From Massilia sp. Root335 (lineage in GTDB: Bacteria > Pseudomonadota > Gammaproteobacteria > Burkholderiales > Burkholderiaceae_D): a stretch of 32,269 bases of DNA. Positions 30,650 through 32,269 of the stretch are shown here, in pieces. A program made the position numbers and the translations under genes. The stretch's first letter is position 1, and every line of letters begins with the position of its first letter. The stretch covers positions 198,186 through 230,454 of the forward strand of contig NZ_LMCY01000033.1 of assembly GCF_001425685.1 (NCBI RefSeq). Direction: 5' to 3'. The notes beneath the pieces were generated by a model. It ran no database searches. It was not told the origin of the DNA and worked only from the letters and a program-made list of their open reading frames with translations.

Positions 30650-31852
30650 ATGGACCTGACCTACACCGGCGACGACCTGGCTTTCCGCGACCAGGTACGC
30701 GCCTTCCTCGAGGCCGAGTTGCCGGCCGACCTGCGCCACAAGGTTCAACACCACCTGCGCCTGCACAAGGACGACTACGTCCGCTGGCACAGGACCCTGG
30801 CGCGCCAGGGCTGGGCCGCGCCCGGCTGGCCGCGCGAGTACGGCGGGCCGGGCTGGACGCCCGTGCAGCGCCACATCTTCGACGAGGAATGCGCCCGCGC
30901 CGGCACGCCGCCCGTGCTGCCGTTCGGCGTGAACATGGTCGCGCCGGTGATCATGGCGTTCGGCAGCCAGGCCCAGAAGGACTACTACCTGCCGCGCATC
31001 CTGGCGTGCGAGGACTGGTGGTGCCAGGGCTATTCCGAGCCGGGCGCCGGGTCCGACCTCGCGTCGCTGAAGACGACGGCCGTCCTTGAGCGGGACGGCG
31101 GCGGCGATCACTACGTGGTGAACGGCCAGAAGACGTGGACCACATTGGCCCAGCACGCCGACATGATCTTCTGCCTCGTCCGTACCGACCCCGGCGTGCG
31201 CAAGCAGGAGGGCATCTCCTTCCTGCTGATCGACATGCATGCGCCCGGCGTCACCGTGCGCCCGATCATCATGCTGGATGAAGACCACGAAGTAAACGAG
31301 GTCTTTTTCGACAATGTGCGCGTCCCGGTGTCTAACCTCGTCGGCCAGGAGAACAAGGGCTGGACCTATGCCAAGTATTTGCTGGGCCACGAGCGCACCG
31401 GCATCGCGGCCGTGGGCCGGTCCAAGCGCGAACTGGACCGGTTGAAGGCATTGGCGCGGCGCGAGCAGAAGGATGGCCGGCCGTTGCTGAACGACCCGCT
31501 GTTCGCGGCGAAAGTCGCCGACCTGGAGATCGAACTCATGGCGCTCGAGATGACCGTGCTGCGCGTGCTGGCCGACGCCCACAAGGCGCCGGGCCCGGAA
31601 GCGTCCGTGCTCAAGGTGCGCGGCACGGAGATCCAGCAGCGGCTGTCGGAGCTGATGGTCGAGGCGGCCGGCCCGCTGGCGCTGCCGTTCGATGCGGCCT
31701 ATCTCGACGGCGCGCGCGAACACAGCGCCATCGACGACGACTTCGCCGCGCCGCTGCTGCCGCATTACTTCAATGTCCGCAAGACGTCGATCTACGGCGG
31801 ATCGAACGAGATCCAACGCAACATCATCTCCCAGATGATCCTGGGCCTGTGA
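30650..31852 (+). CDS. Acyl-CoA dehydrogenase family protein (first of pair)
   Basis: A 400-residue flavoenzyme of normal acyl-CoA dehydrogenase length. The N-terminal helical domain (FRDQVRAFLEAELPADLR) is followed by the FAD/substrate site WWCQGYSEPGAGSDLASLKT and VVNGQKTWTTLAQHADMIFC, and the C-terminal helices end with KTSIYGGSNEIQRNIISQMI, the FAD- and tetramer-contacting motif. It would oxidise an acyl-CoA to the enoyl-CoA, passing electrons to ETF. The following gene encodes a second, partial acyl-CoA dehydrogenase, a pairing common in steroid, terpenoid or branched-acid catabolism where two subunits form a heteromer, so the substrate may not be a plain fatty acid. AAAGGAG lies 5 bases before ATG 30650. 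Confidence 0.92.
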   Translation: MDLTYTGDDLAFRDQVRAFLEAELPADLRHKVQHHLRLHKDDYVRWHRTLARQGWAAPGWPREYGGPGWTPVQRHIFDEECARAGTPPVLPFGVNMVAPVIMAFGSQAQKDYYLPRILACEDWWCQGYSEPGAGSDLASLKTTAVLERDGGGDHYVVNGQKTWTTLAQHADMIFCLVRTDPGVRKQEGISFLLIDMHAPGVTVRPIIMLDEDHEVNEVFFDNVRVPVSNLVGQENKGWTYAKYLLGHERTGIAAVGRSKRELDRLKALARREQKDGRPLLNDPLFAAKVADLEIELMALEMTVLRVLADAHKAPGPEASVLKVRGTEIQQRLSELMVEAAGPLALPFDAAYLDGAREHSAIDDDFAAPLLPHYFNVRKTSIYGGSNEIQRNIISQMILGL

Positions 31853-31860
31853 GGAAAGAC

Positions 31861-32269
31861 ATGGACTTCAACTTCAAGGAAGAGCAACTGCAACTGGCCG
31901 ATGCCCTCAAGCGCTGGATCGCACGCGACTATACGTTCGACGCCCGCCGCGCGATCGTCGGTTCGCCCGCGGGCGTGTCGGACGCCGCCTGGGGCACGCT
32001 CGCCGAACTGGGCCTGACGGCGCTCCCGCTGCCGGAAGCGCACGGCGGCTTCGACGGCGACGCGGTCGACATGTTCGTCGTCATGCAGGAACTGGGCCGC
32101 GGCCTCGTCGTCGAACCGTATGTCGCGACGATGCTGGGCGCCGAGTTCCTGCGCCGCGGCGGCGCGCACGGTGAGCTGCTGGACCGCGTCGCGGGCGGCG
32201 CGCTGAAGCTGGCGTGCGCGCTGGGCGAACGCCAGTCCCGCCACGACCTGCGCGACATCGCCACGCGCG
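31861..32269 (+). CDS. Acyl-CoA dehydrogenase family protein (second of pair; 3' end outside window)
   Basis: The frame opens at ATG 31861, eight bases after the previous stop, with GAGGAAAG just upstream, and is still open at the end of the window after 136 codons. It reads MDFNFKEEQLQLADALKRWI, then LGLTALPLPEAHGGFDGDAV and MQELGRGLVVEPYVATMLGA, the N-terminal helical domain of an acyl-CoA dehydrogenase of the type that pairs with a second subunit. Catalytic motifs would lie beyond the window. Tight coupling with the preceding gene suggests that the two products act together. Confidence 0.85.
   Translation, partial: MDFNFKEEQLQLADALKRWIARDYTFDARRAIVGSPAGVSDAAWGTLAELGLTALPLPEAHGGFDGDAVDMFVVMQELGRGLVVEPYVATMLGAEFLRRGGAHGELLDRVAGGALKLACALGERQSRHDLRDIATR

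Overview
The window is GC-rich DNA from a betaproteobacterium, most likely a member of the Oxalobacteraceae (Massilia/Telluria/Duganella type). Supporting signs are three proteins with PEP-CTERM sorting tails, secreted glycoside hydrolases, a tail-specific protease with a C-terminal tail like that of E. coli Prc, and an RHS-type giant-protein fragment. This assignment comes from gene content only; no 16S gene is present.

Layout. (1) 1-1406: the 3' part of a secreted beta-helix protein converges on an SRAP (YedK/HMCES-type) DNA-protein crosslink protein, with a shared hairpin terminator. (2) About 1600-5600: a degraded island with lower GC. It holds a frameshifted and truncated RHS-like gene, a noncoding stretch that may be the end of an insertion element, several broken or orphan hypothetical genes, a DUF4304-like protein, and a relic of a flagellar/type III export operon (fliQ plus a truncated fliR). 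(3) 6350-16097: a tightly packed, same-strand set of seven genes, and the most interesting part of the window. (4) 16227-20874: a secreted carbohydrate-degradation cluster of GH29, GH97 and GH62 enzymes. (5) 21020-32269: mostly chromosomal genes: tRNA-Leu(UAA), a ParB-like protein, a penicillin-acylase-family hydrolase, two tandem PEP-CTERM paralogs, thymidine kinase, a membrane protein with an HExxH motif, Prc protease, a further PEP-CTERM protein and two acyl-CoA dehydrogenases.

The seven-gene operon encodes, in order: a sarcosine-oxidase-like flavoprotein, a flavin amine/L-amino-acid oxidase, a VioB/RebD-type ferritin-like protein, the N-terminal half of a LodA-like protein, the C-terminal half of a LodA-like protein, a QhpD/PeaB-type radical SAM-SPASM maturase and a LodB/QhpG-type flavoprotein. 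The two LodA-like halves look like a cysteine tryptophylquinone (CTQ) oxidase split into two polypeptides. The CTQ-bearing half carries the Cys/Asp/Trp pattern of the small quinohemoprotein amine dehydrogenase subunit QhpC. This explains why a QhpD-type thioether-forming radical SAM enzyme is encoded directly after it. No heme subunit, QhpE-type protease or QhpF-type exporter is present, and neither half has a signal peptide, so the enzyme is inferred to be cytoplasmic. I know of no described system with this combination. The link to the imine-producing and imine-coupling enzymes upstream (amino-acid oxidase plus VioB-like protein) suggests a small-molecule pathway, but that is inference.

All calls rest on reading the sequence and on remembered family features. 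No alignments or database searches were run.
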